Part shown: piece by piece, positions 42,352 to 50,582 of the stretch
Position numbering within the stretch: position 1 is the stretch's first letter
How the letters are laid out: each line of letters opens with the position of its first letter
NCBI GenBank assembly: GCA_035295745.1
Contig: DATGIL010000013.1
Location: forward strand, 118,411 to 182,410
From: JAIQFL01 sp035295745
Lineage (GTDB): Bacteria > Acidobacteriota > Terriglobia > Bryobacterales > Bryobacteraceae
Length of the DNA stretch: 64,000 nt
Reading direction: 5' to 3'
Translations under genes and position numbers: made by a program
The notes under the pieces: model-generated
Seen by the model: the letters and a program-made list of their open reading frames with translations, nothing else
Databases searched by the model: none
What the model was told of the DNA's origin: nothing

Positions 42352-45012
42352 TTGCCCTCCCCCAAGGTTCTTCTGGTTGGGTGGGATGCCGCCGACTGGA
42401 AGATCATTCATCCAATGATCCAGCGCGGGCAGATGCCTGCGCTGTCGGGACTCATCGATCGCGGAGTAATGGCGGACATGGAGACACTCCAGCCCGTACT
42501 TTCGCCGATGCTCTGGAACTCCATCGCCACTGGCAAGACCGCCGATGAGCACGGCATCCTGGGATTCACCGAAGTCGATCCTGCGAACGGCCGGGTCCGG
42601 CCGGTGACCAGCACCTCACGCCGTGTCAAGGCACTCTGGAACGTCCTCTCGCAGGAAGGGCTGCGCTCAAACGTGGTCAGTTGGTTTGGTGGCCATCCAG
42701 CGGAGCCGATTCGCGGAACTTGCGTCTCCGACGCCTACGCGCGTGCCTTTCCGCCAGCGGGTGACACCTGGCCCACAATGCCGGGGAGCATCTGGCCGGA
42801 TCGATTGAACGAGGTGCTGTCGGACCTGCGGATTCATCCCCGCGAGATCGATGCCTCCATCATTCGCACCTTCATAGAACGCGCTCCGGAAATCGACCAG
42901 TCCCAACCGAACCTGCTGCACACCCTTACCAAGGTGTTGGCGGAGTGTTTTACGACTCACGCAGCCGCCACTTATTTGATGGAGCACGAGCCATGGGACT
43001 TGATGGCGGTGTATTACATCGGGATTGACCACTTCAGTCACGCCTTCATGAACTACCACCCGCCACGCGAAGATTGGGTGCCGGTGGAGCACTTCGAGAT
43101 GTACAAGGACGTGGTCACCGGCGGCTATCGTCTGATGGATCTGTTTCTGGCCCGTCTGCTGTTTCTGGCAGGGCCGGATACTACCGTGCTGGTGCTTTCC
43201 GATCACGGCTTCCATAGCGACCATCTGCGTCCGGCGCAAATTCCGGATATACCGGCGGGTCCGGCGACGCAGCACCGGCCCCTGGGAATCTTCACCCTGG
43301 CGGGAGCGGGGATCCGCCGCGACGAGCGCATCTACGGCGTCAACTTGCTTGATGTTGCGCCTACGGTGCTCTCGCTCTTTGGTCTGCCGGCGGGTGAAGA
43401 CATGCCCGGACGGGTACTGGCAGAGGCGTTCGAGAACTCGCCCGATCCAGCCCGCATCCCATCGTGGGAACTGGTGGAAGGCGACTCGGGCATGCATCCC
43501 GTGGGCTTCGCCATGCCCCCCAGCGATGCCGAACGGTTGCTGCAGCAATTCATCGATCTCGGCTACATCGACGAGCCAAAGGACGATATCGAGGCTGCCG
43601 CCGCCGAGTGTGAGCGTGAGCGGAAGTGGAATCTGGCGCGAGTCTACACAGGTGGAATGCGCTATGCCGAGGCATTGCCGCTGCTGGAAGAGATTCACGC
43701 CCAGGCACCCGAACGAGGCGACTACGGGCTGGCGCTGGCCGAGGCCCAACGCCGCATCGGCCTGTACGAGGAAGCTACCCACAGCGTGGAAAGTGCGATT
43801 GCCAATCACCGCGATACCCCGGCTGCCCACATGATCCTGGGCAACATCGCCTTCGAGCAGGGCCGCCTTCAGGAAGCATTGCGCGAGCTGTTGATCGCGG
43901 AACAAGCCGATCCGCGACTGCCGGATCTACATGTCTCCATCGGCTTCGCCTATCTGCGGCTGCGGCGATGGAACGATGCGCTGCGCGCCTTCAGCAAAGC
44001 ACTCGAGATCGATCCGCACAGTGCCTCCGCGTGGCATGGCCAGGCGATTACGCAATTGCGGCTGGGTGCATGGGAAGAGTCGGCTGCTTCGGCGCTCCAA
44101 TCCGTGGGCATACACCACGGGGCACCACGTGCGCACTTCACGCTGGGTATGGCACTGCTGCGATTGGGCCGGCGAGAGCGCGCCATTCAGGCGTTCGAGA
44201 CTTGTCTCACCTTACGGCCGCCATTGCGAGCCGCGCACCGTGTACTTGCAGGCATTCACCCGGACGCCGCGCGAGCCGCCGCCCACTTGCGGAAAGCGCG
44301 CGAATTCACACGCGACCGTGAGGCGCAGATGCGTCGCATGGAAACGCTCCGGCAGGAGGCACGGCACCGCGCCATCGATCGCCAGGAGATCCGCGAAAGC
44401 GCCAAAGCCGAACAGGCTCAGGAGGAAACGGGTCCTGCGCTCGATTTCACCATCGTCTCCGGTCTGCCGCGTTCGGGCACATCGCTCATGATGCAGATGC
44501 TGGCTGCCGCCGGCCTTCACCTCCAGACCGACGGTGCCCGCGTGTCGGACCCCGATAATCCGGAGGGCTACTACGAGTGGGAGGCCGTCAAACGGGTGGG
44601 CCGGCGTCCCGAGATTCTCCGTGAGGCGGCAGGTAAGGTCATCAAAGTTGTGGCCCCGTTGCTGGGCCAACTCCCGGCTCGGCACACCTACCGCGTGATC
44701 TACATGGATCGGCCGATCGACGAAGTGGTGAAGTCGCAGCGCAAGATGATTCGCAATCGCGGTAATCGCGCGAGTGAAGATCCCGAGACGATGCGCCGCC
44801 TGTTGGGCAATTTCCGCGACTCTACATTGCGGATGCTCGAACGGCAGAAGCACTTCCACGCGCTGATTGTCGACTATCCCGACTTGGTACGTGACCCCGG
44901 TCCCTGGCTGGACCGGATCGCGGCGTTTCTGAACGGGGCGGTCGATCCCGGGGCGATGGCGTCCGCCATTCGCCCGGATCTGTACCGGAATCGCGCTATT
45001 CAGAAGGTCTGA
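42352..45012 (+). CDS. Three-domain protein: alkaline phosphatase-superfamily phosphodiesterase, TPR repeats, sulfotransferase
   Basis: 886 residues from TTG 42352, with a weak ribosome site. Residues ~5-360: type I phosphodiesterase fold with GWDAADW (metal Asp), a Ser nucleophile candidate in PVLSPMLWNSIATGKTADEH, YYIGIDHFSHAF, VLSDHGFHSDHLR and a later His (TQHRPLGIF). Residues ~415-600: TPR units (LPDLHVSIGFAYLRLRRWND, ALRAFSKALEIDPHSASAWH). Residues ~695-880: sulfotransferase with the PAPS 5'-phosphosulfate loop FTIVSGLPRSGTSLMMQML and the 3'-phosphate motif YRVIYMDRPIDEVVKSQRKM. There is no signal peptide or TM helix, so the location is probably cytoplasmic. Release of a phospho-group and transfer of sulfate to a glycan or peptide is one hypothesis. 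Spacing suggests co-transcription with the PEP-CTERM gene. Confidence 0.88.
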   Translation: MPSPKVLLVGWDAADWKIIHPMIQRGQMPALSGLIDRGVMADMETLQPVLSPMLWNSIATGKTADEHGILGFTEVDPANGRVRPVTSTSRRVKALWNVLSQEGLRSNVVSWFGGHPAEPIRGTCVSDAYARAFPPAGDTWPTMPGSIWPDRLNEVLSDLRIHPREIDASIIRTFIERAPEIDQSQPNLLHTLTKVLAECFTTHAAATYLMEHEPWDLMAVYYIGIDHFSHAFMNYHPPREDWVPVEHFEMYKDVVTGGYRLMDLFLARLLFLAGPDTTVLVLSDHGFHSDHLRPAQIPDIPAGPATQHRPLGIFTLAGAGIRRDERIYGVNLLDVAPTVLSLFGLPAGEDMPGRVLAEAFENSPDPARIPSWELVEGDSGMHPVGFAMPPSDAERLLQQFIDLGYIDEPKDDIEAAAAECERERKWNLARVYTGGMRYAEALPLLEEIHAQAPERGDYGLALAEAQRRIGLYEEATHSVESAIANHRDTPAAHMILGNIAFEQGRLQEALRELLIAEQADPRLPDLHVSIGFAYLRLRRWNDALRAFSKALEIDPHSASAWHGQAITQLRLGAWEESAASALQSVGIHHGAPRAHFTLGMALLRLGRRERAIQAFETCLTLRPPLRAAHRVLAGIHPDAARAAAHLRKAREFTRDREAQMRRMETLRQEARHRAIDRQEIRESAKAEQAQEETGPALDFTIVSGLPRSGTSLMMQMLAAAGLHLQTDGARVSDPDNPEGYYEWEAVKRVGRRPEILREAAGKVIKVVAPLLGQLPARHTYRVIYMDRPIDEVVKSQRKMIRNRGNRASEDPETMRRLLGNFRDSTLRMLERQKHFHALIVDYPDLVRDPGPWLDRIAAFLNGAVDPGAMASAIRPDLYRNRAIQKV

Positions 45013-45082
45013 ACCGTACAAACTACGGATGTAGCAACTTTCACGCCGCCTTATGCATCTCAATGAGTAAGAGAACAAAGTT

Positions 45083-45274
45083 GTGGCAACACCTATTCAC
45101 TCCCGCGTAATGCGGCAGGAAGGGGAAAAGGAGTGTGCGAATTGCAACCATCGGGAGTCCGAGCACGGCACCACTGGTACTCGGCCCTGTCTGGCTTCAG
45201 TCGGATCCCTTTTCGACCCAAGTTTTTGTCCCTGTGACGAGTTCCGGCCCAAGGTAGAAAAAGCGGCCGCTTAA
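45083..45274 (+). CDS. Small Cys-rich protein (possible zinc-binding), hypothetical
   Basis: 63 residues from GTG 45083, or 54 from ATG 45110. Cys/His spacing (ECANCNHRESEHG, then RPC and FCPCDEF) gives a CxxC plus C...CxC pattern that could bind zinc. The C-terminus is short and basic. No family is recognised. Located between the fusion gene and the GNAT gene on the same strand. Confidence 0.5.
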   Translation: MATPIHSRVMRQEGEKECANCNHRESEHGTTGTRPCLASVGSLFDPSFCPCDEFRPKVEKAAA

Positions 45275-45317
45275 TCTCGCCGGCCTGTCCCGAATGGTTT
45301 GTTCCGATAATGGAAAT

Positions 45318-45764
45318 ATGACAGGCGTAACCATTCGGGAGGCTTGCGAGAGCGACATCCCGGCGATTCTTCAGACGTACACAGCTGCCGGTATCAATGG
45401 CGCGCAGTCCTTCTCAGTGGAGGAGGCGAGGGAGAGCTTCGCCTGTATGCGCCGATACCCGAGCTATCGCATCTTCGTAGCGATGGTGGATGAAGAAGTG
45501 GCTGGTGCATACTCTCTGCTGCTGCTCGACAAGCTGACGAAACGCGGCGCTCGCTCCGGAGTCGTGGAAGACGTCGCGGTGAGGCCCGATCTGCAAGGAA
45601 AGGGAGTGGGACGCGCCATGATGGAGCATGCGCGGGAACAATGCCGCCTGGCGGGCTGCTATAAGCTCACGCTCTCGAGCGGTTTGCCGCGTACCGGAGC
45701 TCACGCCTTCTACGATTCTCTGGGATTCGAACGACACGGTTACAGCTTCCTGATTCGGCCCTAG
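45318..45764 (+). CDS. GNAT-family N-acetyltransferase
   Basis: 148 residues from ATG 45318. GNAT motifs: VTIREACESDIPAILQTYTA, the acetyl-CoA pyrophosphate loop VAVRPDLQGKGVGRAMMEHA (motif A, QGKGVG), and motif B TGAHAFYDSLGFERHGYSF. It acetylates a small molecule or protein N-terminus; the substrate is not visible. The next gene on the same strand is 348 bp away. Confidence 0.85.
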   Translation: MTGVTIREACESDIPAILQTYTAAGINGAQSFSVEEARESFACMRRYPSYRIFVAMVDEEVAGAYSLLLLDKLTKRGARSGVVEDVAVRPDLQGKGVGRAMMEHAREQCRLAGCYKLTLSSGLPRTGAHAFYDSLGFERHGYSFLIRP

Positions 45765-45900
45765 TGTAGCCCTTCCCGATTTTCTCCTGTTTCAGTAGTG
45801 GTTCTTCTCAAATTGAGCTTGCGTGCGCCTTCCCGATGGTGGTCGGTCGACTGCAATGAGTGTGGCGTTTCGAGGGTTAGCCGCTCCGAGGATATCCCGA

Positions 45901-46045
45901 CTATTCCAAGCGCAGCATGGTAGCCGGGTCTATCCGAACCGCCCGGACGATCGCCGGCACCGCAGCAAGCAGTGCAACTGCCAGGATCGTTGCCGTGGGC
46001 AAAGCAAGCACGCCTACATCCGTGGCTTTAGTGGGCTGACGCCTA
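45901..46045 (-). pseudogene. C-terminal remnant of a MacB/FtsX-type permease
   Basis: On the minus strand the frame ending at TAG 45901-45903 reads GVLALPTATILAVALLAAVP and then AIVRAVRIDPATMLRLE. This is the usual last TM helix and C-terminal tail of the duplicated acidobacterial permeases (compare the intact copy at 20.1 kb). Nothing upstream on that strand continues it: the peptidase gene on the opposite strand begins at 46113. So it is a 5'-truncated relic. The rest of the 45765-46112 spacer carries no gene I can support; it ends with the AAGGAG ribosome site of the M14 gene. Confidence 0.65.
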
Positions 46046-46112
46046 CCGAGGTTGACACAGGCCCCGAAAAAGCGGTATCAGTCTGGATACCCCTCCAGAA
46101 GGAGTTAGGCTT

Positions 46113-49100
46113 ATGAGACTTTGCTTCCCCACGTCCGGGCGCACGCTGTTGGTCTGCGCTCTCGCTGCCGGTTCCGTCATTTCGCCTGCTTTCGCGCAGA
46201 GCAAGAAGGGCAAACCCGCGAGCACACCGCCGGCAGCCGCCGCCCCACAGAAGATCGACGAAGAGTACACCAAGCTCATCCATGAATATCTGCAGGATCC
46301 CCGTATCACCACCGAGCTGGTGGACCACATGCCGGCCTCCGACACCGTGCCTTCGCCGCTCAAATTCTTGGGACGCATTCCAGGCAAGCCCGGCGAACTG
46401 ACGTACGCCAAGGACATCTATCGCTACTACGAAGCACTGGCGAAAGCGTCGCCGCGCGCCAAGTTCTGGAAGATCGGGCAAAGCGAAGAGGGCCGCGACC
46501 AGGTGATCCTGGCGATCGCGGACGAAGCCACCATCAAGGACCTCGATAAGTACAAGGACATCCTGTCGAAGCTGGGCGACCCGCGCAAGATTACGGACGA
46601 GCAGGCCCACGAACTGATCAAGACCGGCAAGCCCCTCTACTGGGCGAACAGCGGCATCCATTCGCCGGAGACCGGCGGACCCGAGATGCTGATCGAGCTG
46701 GCCTACCGTCTCATTGTGGAGGAGACGCCGTTCATCCAGTCGATTCGCAACAACGTGATCACTTTCATCACTCCGGTGATCGAACCCGACGGACGTGAAA
46801 AAGAGGTCGACACCTACTACTTCAACAAGAAGCTGCCGCAGGGGTCGGCGCGCCTGCCGCTGATGTACTGGGGCAAGTACGTACAGCACGATAATAACCG
46901 CGACGGCATGGGCCAGTATCTGAAGATCACGCAGAACTTCACCCGCTCGCTGCTCGAATGGCACCCCACCATCGTGCACGACCTGCATGAAGCGCAATCC
47001 TACCTGTACGTCTCAACGGGCACGGGCCCTTATAATGTGTCGCTCGACCCCATCCAGATCGACGAGTGGTGGCTGCTGGCCCAGACCGAAGTGATGGAAC
47101 TGGCCAAGCGCGGAGTGCCCGGCGTCTTCACCTACGGCTATTACGACGGCTGGGTGCCGAATTATCTCTTCTGGATCGCCATTACACACAACTCGTTCGG
47201 GCGATTTTACGAAGTGCAGAGCTATGGCCCCGACGTGAATGCGAACCTGCAATTGAGCCCGACGCAGACCAGCCGCGAATGGTACCGCCCGAATCCTCCG
47301 CTGCCCTCCATCAAGTGGGGACCGCGCAACAATACCAACATCCAGGAATCGGCGATCCTGCTGGCGCTCAATCGCGTCGCCAAGGATAAGGAACTGTACC
47401 TGGAGAATTACTACGCGAAGAACAAGCGTTCGATCGAGAAGGGGAAGAACGGGCCAACGTACGCCTGGGTGATTCCAGCGGGACAGCGTCGCAAGGCCGA
47501 CGCGGCCGACATGGTCAACGAGCTTCGCCGCCAGGGCGTGGAGGTTCACAAGGCCACCTCTGCCTTCAAGTCAGGCAATGTGGACGTGGCTGCCGGCGAC
47601 TATGTCGTTCGCGGTGACCAGCCCTATCACACGCTGGCCGACATGTATTTCAGCATTCAGAACTATCCCACCGCCAACCCGCGGCCCTACGACGACACCG
47701 GGTGGACCATGCAGTATATGCGCAACGTCAAGCTGACGGCGCTGACCGACAAAGCGGTACTCGATCGCCCCATGACGATGCTTACGGCCGATGCCAAGGC
47801 GGCAGGCGGTGTTGACGGCAACGGCACTACGCTGATCGTCGAGCACACCTCCGACAACAACCTCATGAGCTTCCGCTTCAAGAACAAGGATGTGAAGATG
47901 CTCGCGGCCGAGGAAGATTTCGAGCTGAACGGCCGCAAACTGCGAGCCGGCGCCTTCATCATTCCGAATGCCGACCGCGCACGGCTGGAGCCGATGATCC
48001 GCGATATGGGGCTGTCCGCCTGGGCGGTCGCCAGTGCCCCAAGCGTGAAGACGCATGAGATGACGGTGCCGCGCATCGGCTACGTGCACTCCTGGTCGCG
48101 TACACAGGACGAAGGCTGGGTGCGCGCGGCGCTGGATTATTACAGTGTGCCGTACACCTATTTCGCCGATACCAAGCTGCATGAAGGCAATCTGCGCTCG
48201 AAGTATGACGTGATCATCTTCCCGCACGTAGGAGGCAACTCGCAGTCGATGCTAGCGGGCATTCCGAAGACCGGAAATACTCCGCTCCCCTACAAGAAGT
48301 CCGATCAAACGCCGAATCTGGGCGGCATCGACGAGACGGACGACATTCGCGGCGGTATGGGCCTCGAAGGTCTCGAAGAACTCGCCAAATTTGTCGAGGC
48401 TGGTGGCGCACTGATCTCGGAAGGCTCCACGGCGGCCCTGATGGCTGAGTACGATCTTTCGGGCGGCGTCACGGTGGAGCATCCCGCGCAGTTGTTCGCG
48501 CGCGGTTCGCTGATGCGCGGCAAGGTGACGGATCTCAAGAGCCCGATCGCGTACGGCTTTGATGGCAGCGATCTGCCTGTCTACTTCAATCAGGATCCGG
48601 TCTTCAACGCGGGTGGTGGCGGAGCGGCTGGCGGTTTTGGCGGTGGATTCGGTGGTGGCGGCGGTGGCGGAGGCGCACAGGGCGCTCCGAACATCACTCC
48701 GAACGCGGTGCCGATCCACATTTCACCGCTCGATCCGGCGGATGGATCGGAGTCGGCTGCGGCTGAGGAAGGAACCGGGCGTGGCGGCCGCGGTGGTCGT
48801 GGTGGACGCGGCGGTGGTGGCGGTGGCGGCGGACGGGGTGCTGGTGGACGCGGCGGATTCGGCGCCGGCAACGAGGAACGCCCACGCGTCGTCGTGCAGT
48901 TCCCGGCGAACGCCAACGACATGCTGCTCTCGGGCACGCTGGCCGGCGGAGAAGCGCTCTCCAATCGCGCGCTCGCAGTGGATGTGCCGCTCGGCAAGGG
49001 GCACATGGTACTGTTCGCGCTGCGTCCTTTCTGGCGCTGGCAAACGCAGGGCACTTTCTTCCTGGCGTTCAATGCGATCTTGAACTGGGATCATCTGGAC

Positions 49101-49151
49101 GCCGGCAAGGCGGCTCCGGCTCAGAGAGGCACCGTAGAAGTAGGACAGTAG
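46113..49151 (+). CDS. Exported M14-family zinc carboxypeptidase-like protein with Gly-rich inserts
   Basis: 1012 residues, ATG behind AAGGAG. Signal peptide LLVCALAAGSVISPAFAQ. The peptidase domain covers residues ~90-430: zinc ligands in YWANSGIHSPETGGPEML (HxxE), Asn/Arg of QHDNNRDGMGQ and the third ligand in IVHDLHEAQSYLYVS. The ~400-residue C-terminal part is seen in large M14 proteins of Acidobacteria and has a glutamine-amidotransferase-like look (YDVIIFPHVGGNSQ, FVEAGGALISEGSTA). Two inserts at ~830-855 and ~885-925 consist almost only of Gly, Arg and Ala. Likely an outer peptidase; exact specificity is unknown. Confidence 0.85.
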   Translation: MRLCFPTSGRTLLVCALAAGSVISPAFAQSKKGKPASTPPAAAAPQKIDEEYTKLIHEYLQDPRITTELVDHMPASDTVPSPLKFLGRIPGKPGELTYAKDIYRYYEALAKASPRAKFWKIGQSEEGRDQVILAIADEATIKDLDKYKDILSKLGDPRKITDEQAHELIKTGKPLYWANSGIHSPETGGPEMLIELAYRLIVEETPFIQSIRNNVITFITPVIEPDGREKEVDTYYFNKKLPQGSARLPLMYWGKYVQHDNNRDGMGQYLKITQNFTRSLLEWHPTIVHDLHEAQSYLYVSTGTGPYNVSLDPIQIDEWWLLAQTEVMELAKRGVPGVFTYGYYDGWVPNYLFWIAITHNSFGRFYEVQSYGPDVNANLQLSPTQTSREWYRPNPPLPSIKWGPRNNTNIQESAILLALNRVAKDKELYLENYYAKNKRSIEKGKNGPTYAWVIPAGQRRKADAADMVNELRRQGVEVHKATSAFKSGNVDVAAGDYVVRGDQPYHTLADMYFSIQNYPTANPRPYDDTGWTMQYMRNVKLTALTDKAVLDRPMTMLTADAKAAGGVDGNGTTLIVEHTSDNNLMSFRFKNKDVKMLAAEEDFELNGRKLRAGAFIIPNADRARLEPMIRDMGLSAWAVASAPSVKTHEMTVPRIGYVHSWSRTQDEGWVRAALDYYSVPYTYFADTKLHEGNLRSKYDVIIFPHVGGNSQSMLAGIPKTGNTPLPYKKSDQTPNLGGIDETDDIRGGMGLEGLEELAKFVEAGGALISEGSTAALMAEYDLSGGVTVEHPAQLFARGSLMRGKVTDLKSPIAYGFDGSDLPVYFNQDPVFNAGGGGAAGGFGGGFGGGGGGGGAQGAPNITPNAVPIHISPLDPADGSESAAAEEGTGRGGRGGRGGRGGGGGGGGRGAGGRGGFGAGNEERPRVVVQFPANANDMLLSGTLAGGEALSNRALAVDVPLGKGHMVLFALRPFWRWQTQGTFFLAFNAILNWDHLDAGKAAPAQRGTVEVGQ

Positions 49152-49188
49152 CAACTGGGGCAGGGTCTGCGCGCAGAATTTGGCGTTT

Positions 49189-49383
49189 GGGAGATCGCTT
49201 GCTTACGCGCGCGGCTCGTAGTGAGTAAGGCAGTGGATAGGGAGATCGCTTGCTTGCACGTGTGCGAGTCGCAACGAACCAGGCGTAAGAGAGTAGATAG
49301 GACGATCGCTTGCTTCACGTGCGAGTCGTGGAGATTGCTTGCTTACACGAGCGATTTTACGAGCCACGACCGTAAGGGAGTGA
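49189..49383. repeat. Degenerate cluster of dispersed palindromic repeats
   Basis: The 321-bp spacer after the M14 gene holds at least five related units. GATCGCTTGCTT starts at 49193, 49244 and 49304, GATTGCTTGCTT at 49333, and GAGCCACGACCGTAAGGGAG at 49361 is the variant in opposite orientation. The first unit (49195-49218) is the exact reverse complement of 24 bp at 56399-56422. Between units, GTGGATAG and GTAGATAG recur, so an arm-plus-spacer unit of roughly 50-60 bp was duplicated. No protein-coding potential is supported; several short frames on both strands are by-products of the repeats. Confidence 0.8.
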
Positions 49384-49472
49384 TTTCCGGTGCGATCGCG
49401 ACATCGCTGTCTGACATACGCGACTCGCCGCGCGCCATCACCGTAAGCCAAGGCATCCGTGCGAGTCGCGAC

Positions 49473-50495
49473 TTAGTGCTTTGGCACGAACGCCAGGAGC
49501 CGGCGAGGATTATCCACCAGAATCCGATGCAGGATATCTTCGCCGACTCCGGCTTCGCGTAACTTAGGAACGAAGACCGTCAGCGTCTTCGCATATCCCG
49601 AACCGCCATTCCGCTTCAGCAGTGGGCCGCCGAGGCTAAAGTCGGACGAGAAGAGGAGCCGATCCACGTATCCGGCCTGCAGCAGCGCCAGTACCATCCT
49701 GACCTGTGCAACATCTCCAGGGCCGCCTTGCCGGTCGATTCCCACGTACGCTCCACGTTGTGCAATCGCCTTGACCGTTTCGAATGTTGGTTCGTTGAGT
49801 CCGCCCACATGACCGATTGCCACGCGCTCCGGCTTCACTCCTGCGGACTGCAGCAAATCAAGCTGCTCCAGCGCGCCTTTCCCAAAATTCGTGTGGGTGA
49901 CGATGGCCAGGTTCGTCGCCAGGTGCGTCTTCGCCACCGCGCGGAATACCTTGCGCTCGTCCGCCGTCATCACGTCCCACGTGCCGATTTCGCCGATCAC
50001 CCCGATCGGCAGCGTCTTCGCCTCGCGTATCAACTCGTGGGCGATCTGACTCTCGCTCCACTTCGCGATCTCGGGTGGATAGAACGGCTGCGCATAGTAG
50101 CCGCAGGCTGCGACGATCGGCATGCCGGAAGCTTGCGAGATCTGCTTCAGGAACTCGAGGTCGCGCCCCATGTCCGGGTGGCCCTGATCGACGATACAAG
50201 CCACGCCGTCTTTGGCAGCCGCGGCCATCTCGCCGGCCATGAGTTCCGGATCCCTCATGAAGTAGGGCTGCGTGGATGGCGGCGGCAACGGCATCGAACG
50301 CGCTCGCGCGATCCACTTCGGCATGAAGTCGGGATCGAGCGACATGTGTTCATGGAACAGGATTGCCCCACCCGCGAGTGCTTCCGGTGGCAGATCCTTC
50401 AGGACGGTGCGAATGATTGGCTTCTTTGCATCGCCCCACGCTTGGGCAGTGGCTGCGGCCCCGATCCATCGCACGAAGTTGCGCCTCGTCGTCAT
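49473..50495 (-). CDS. Exported phosphotriesterase-family hydrolase
   Basis: 340 residues, ATG 50495. N-terminal Tat signal TTRRNFVRWIGAAATAQAWG. Metal ligands: HxH in ILFHEHMSLD, Glu in IGVIGEIGTWD (in the position of the carboxylated Lys of true phosphotriesterases, as in the E. coli Php group), His in IVTHTNFGKGAL and VAIGHVGGLNE, and Asp in LLFSSDFSLGGPL. The family includes lactonases, phosphotriesterases and proteins of unknown substrate; Glu in place of Lys favours the PHP-like group. It is divergent from the TonB receptor gene, with 87 bp between starts. Confidence 0.85.
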   Translation of the reverse strand: MTTRRNFVRWIGAAATAQAWGDAKKPIIRTVLKDLPPEALAGGAILFHEHMSLDPDFMPKWIARARSMPLPPPSTQPYFMRDPELMAGEMAAAAKDGVACIVDQGHPDMGRDLEFLKQISQASGMPIVAACGYYAQPFYPPEIAKWSESQIAHELIREAKTLPIGVIGEIGTWDVMTADERKVFRAVAKTHLATNLAIVTHTNFGKGALEQLDLLQSAGVKPERVAIGHVGGLNEPTFETVKAIAQRGAYVGIDRQGGPGDVAQVRMVLALLQAGYVDRLLFSSDFSLGGPLLKRNGGSGYAKTLTVFVPKLREAGVGEDILHRILVDNPRRLLAFVPKH

Positions 50496-50582
50496 CCAGA
50501 TCTACCTACCGTTCGTTCGCATTTTGGGAATTGCCACTGGCCATGATACCCTTCCTGCATGACCGCTTGGGGGAGACGTGGG

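Noticed and set aside
42667..43905. 412-codon minus-strand frame opposite the phosphodiesterase part of the fusion gene
   Set aside because: The fusion gene has clear catalytic motifs; the antisense frame has none.
49189..49383. CRISPR-like array in the spacer after the M14 gene
   Set aside because: Units are spaced unequally (51, 60 and 29 bp), diverge strongly and occur in both orientations; no cas gene is near.
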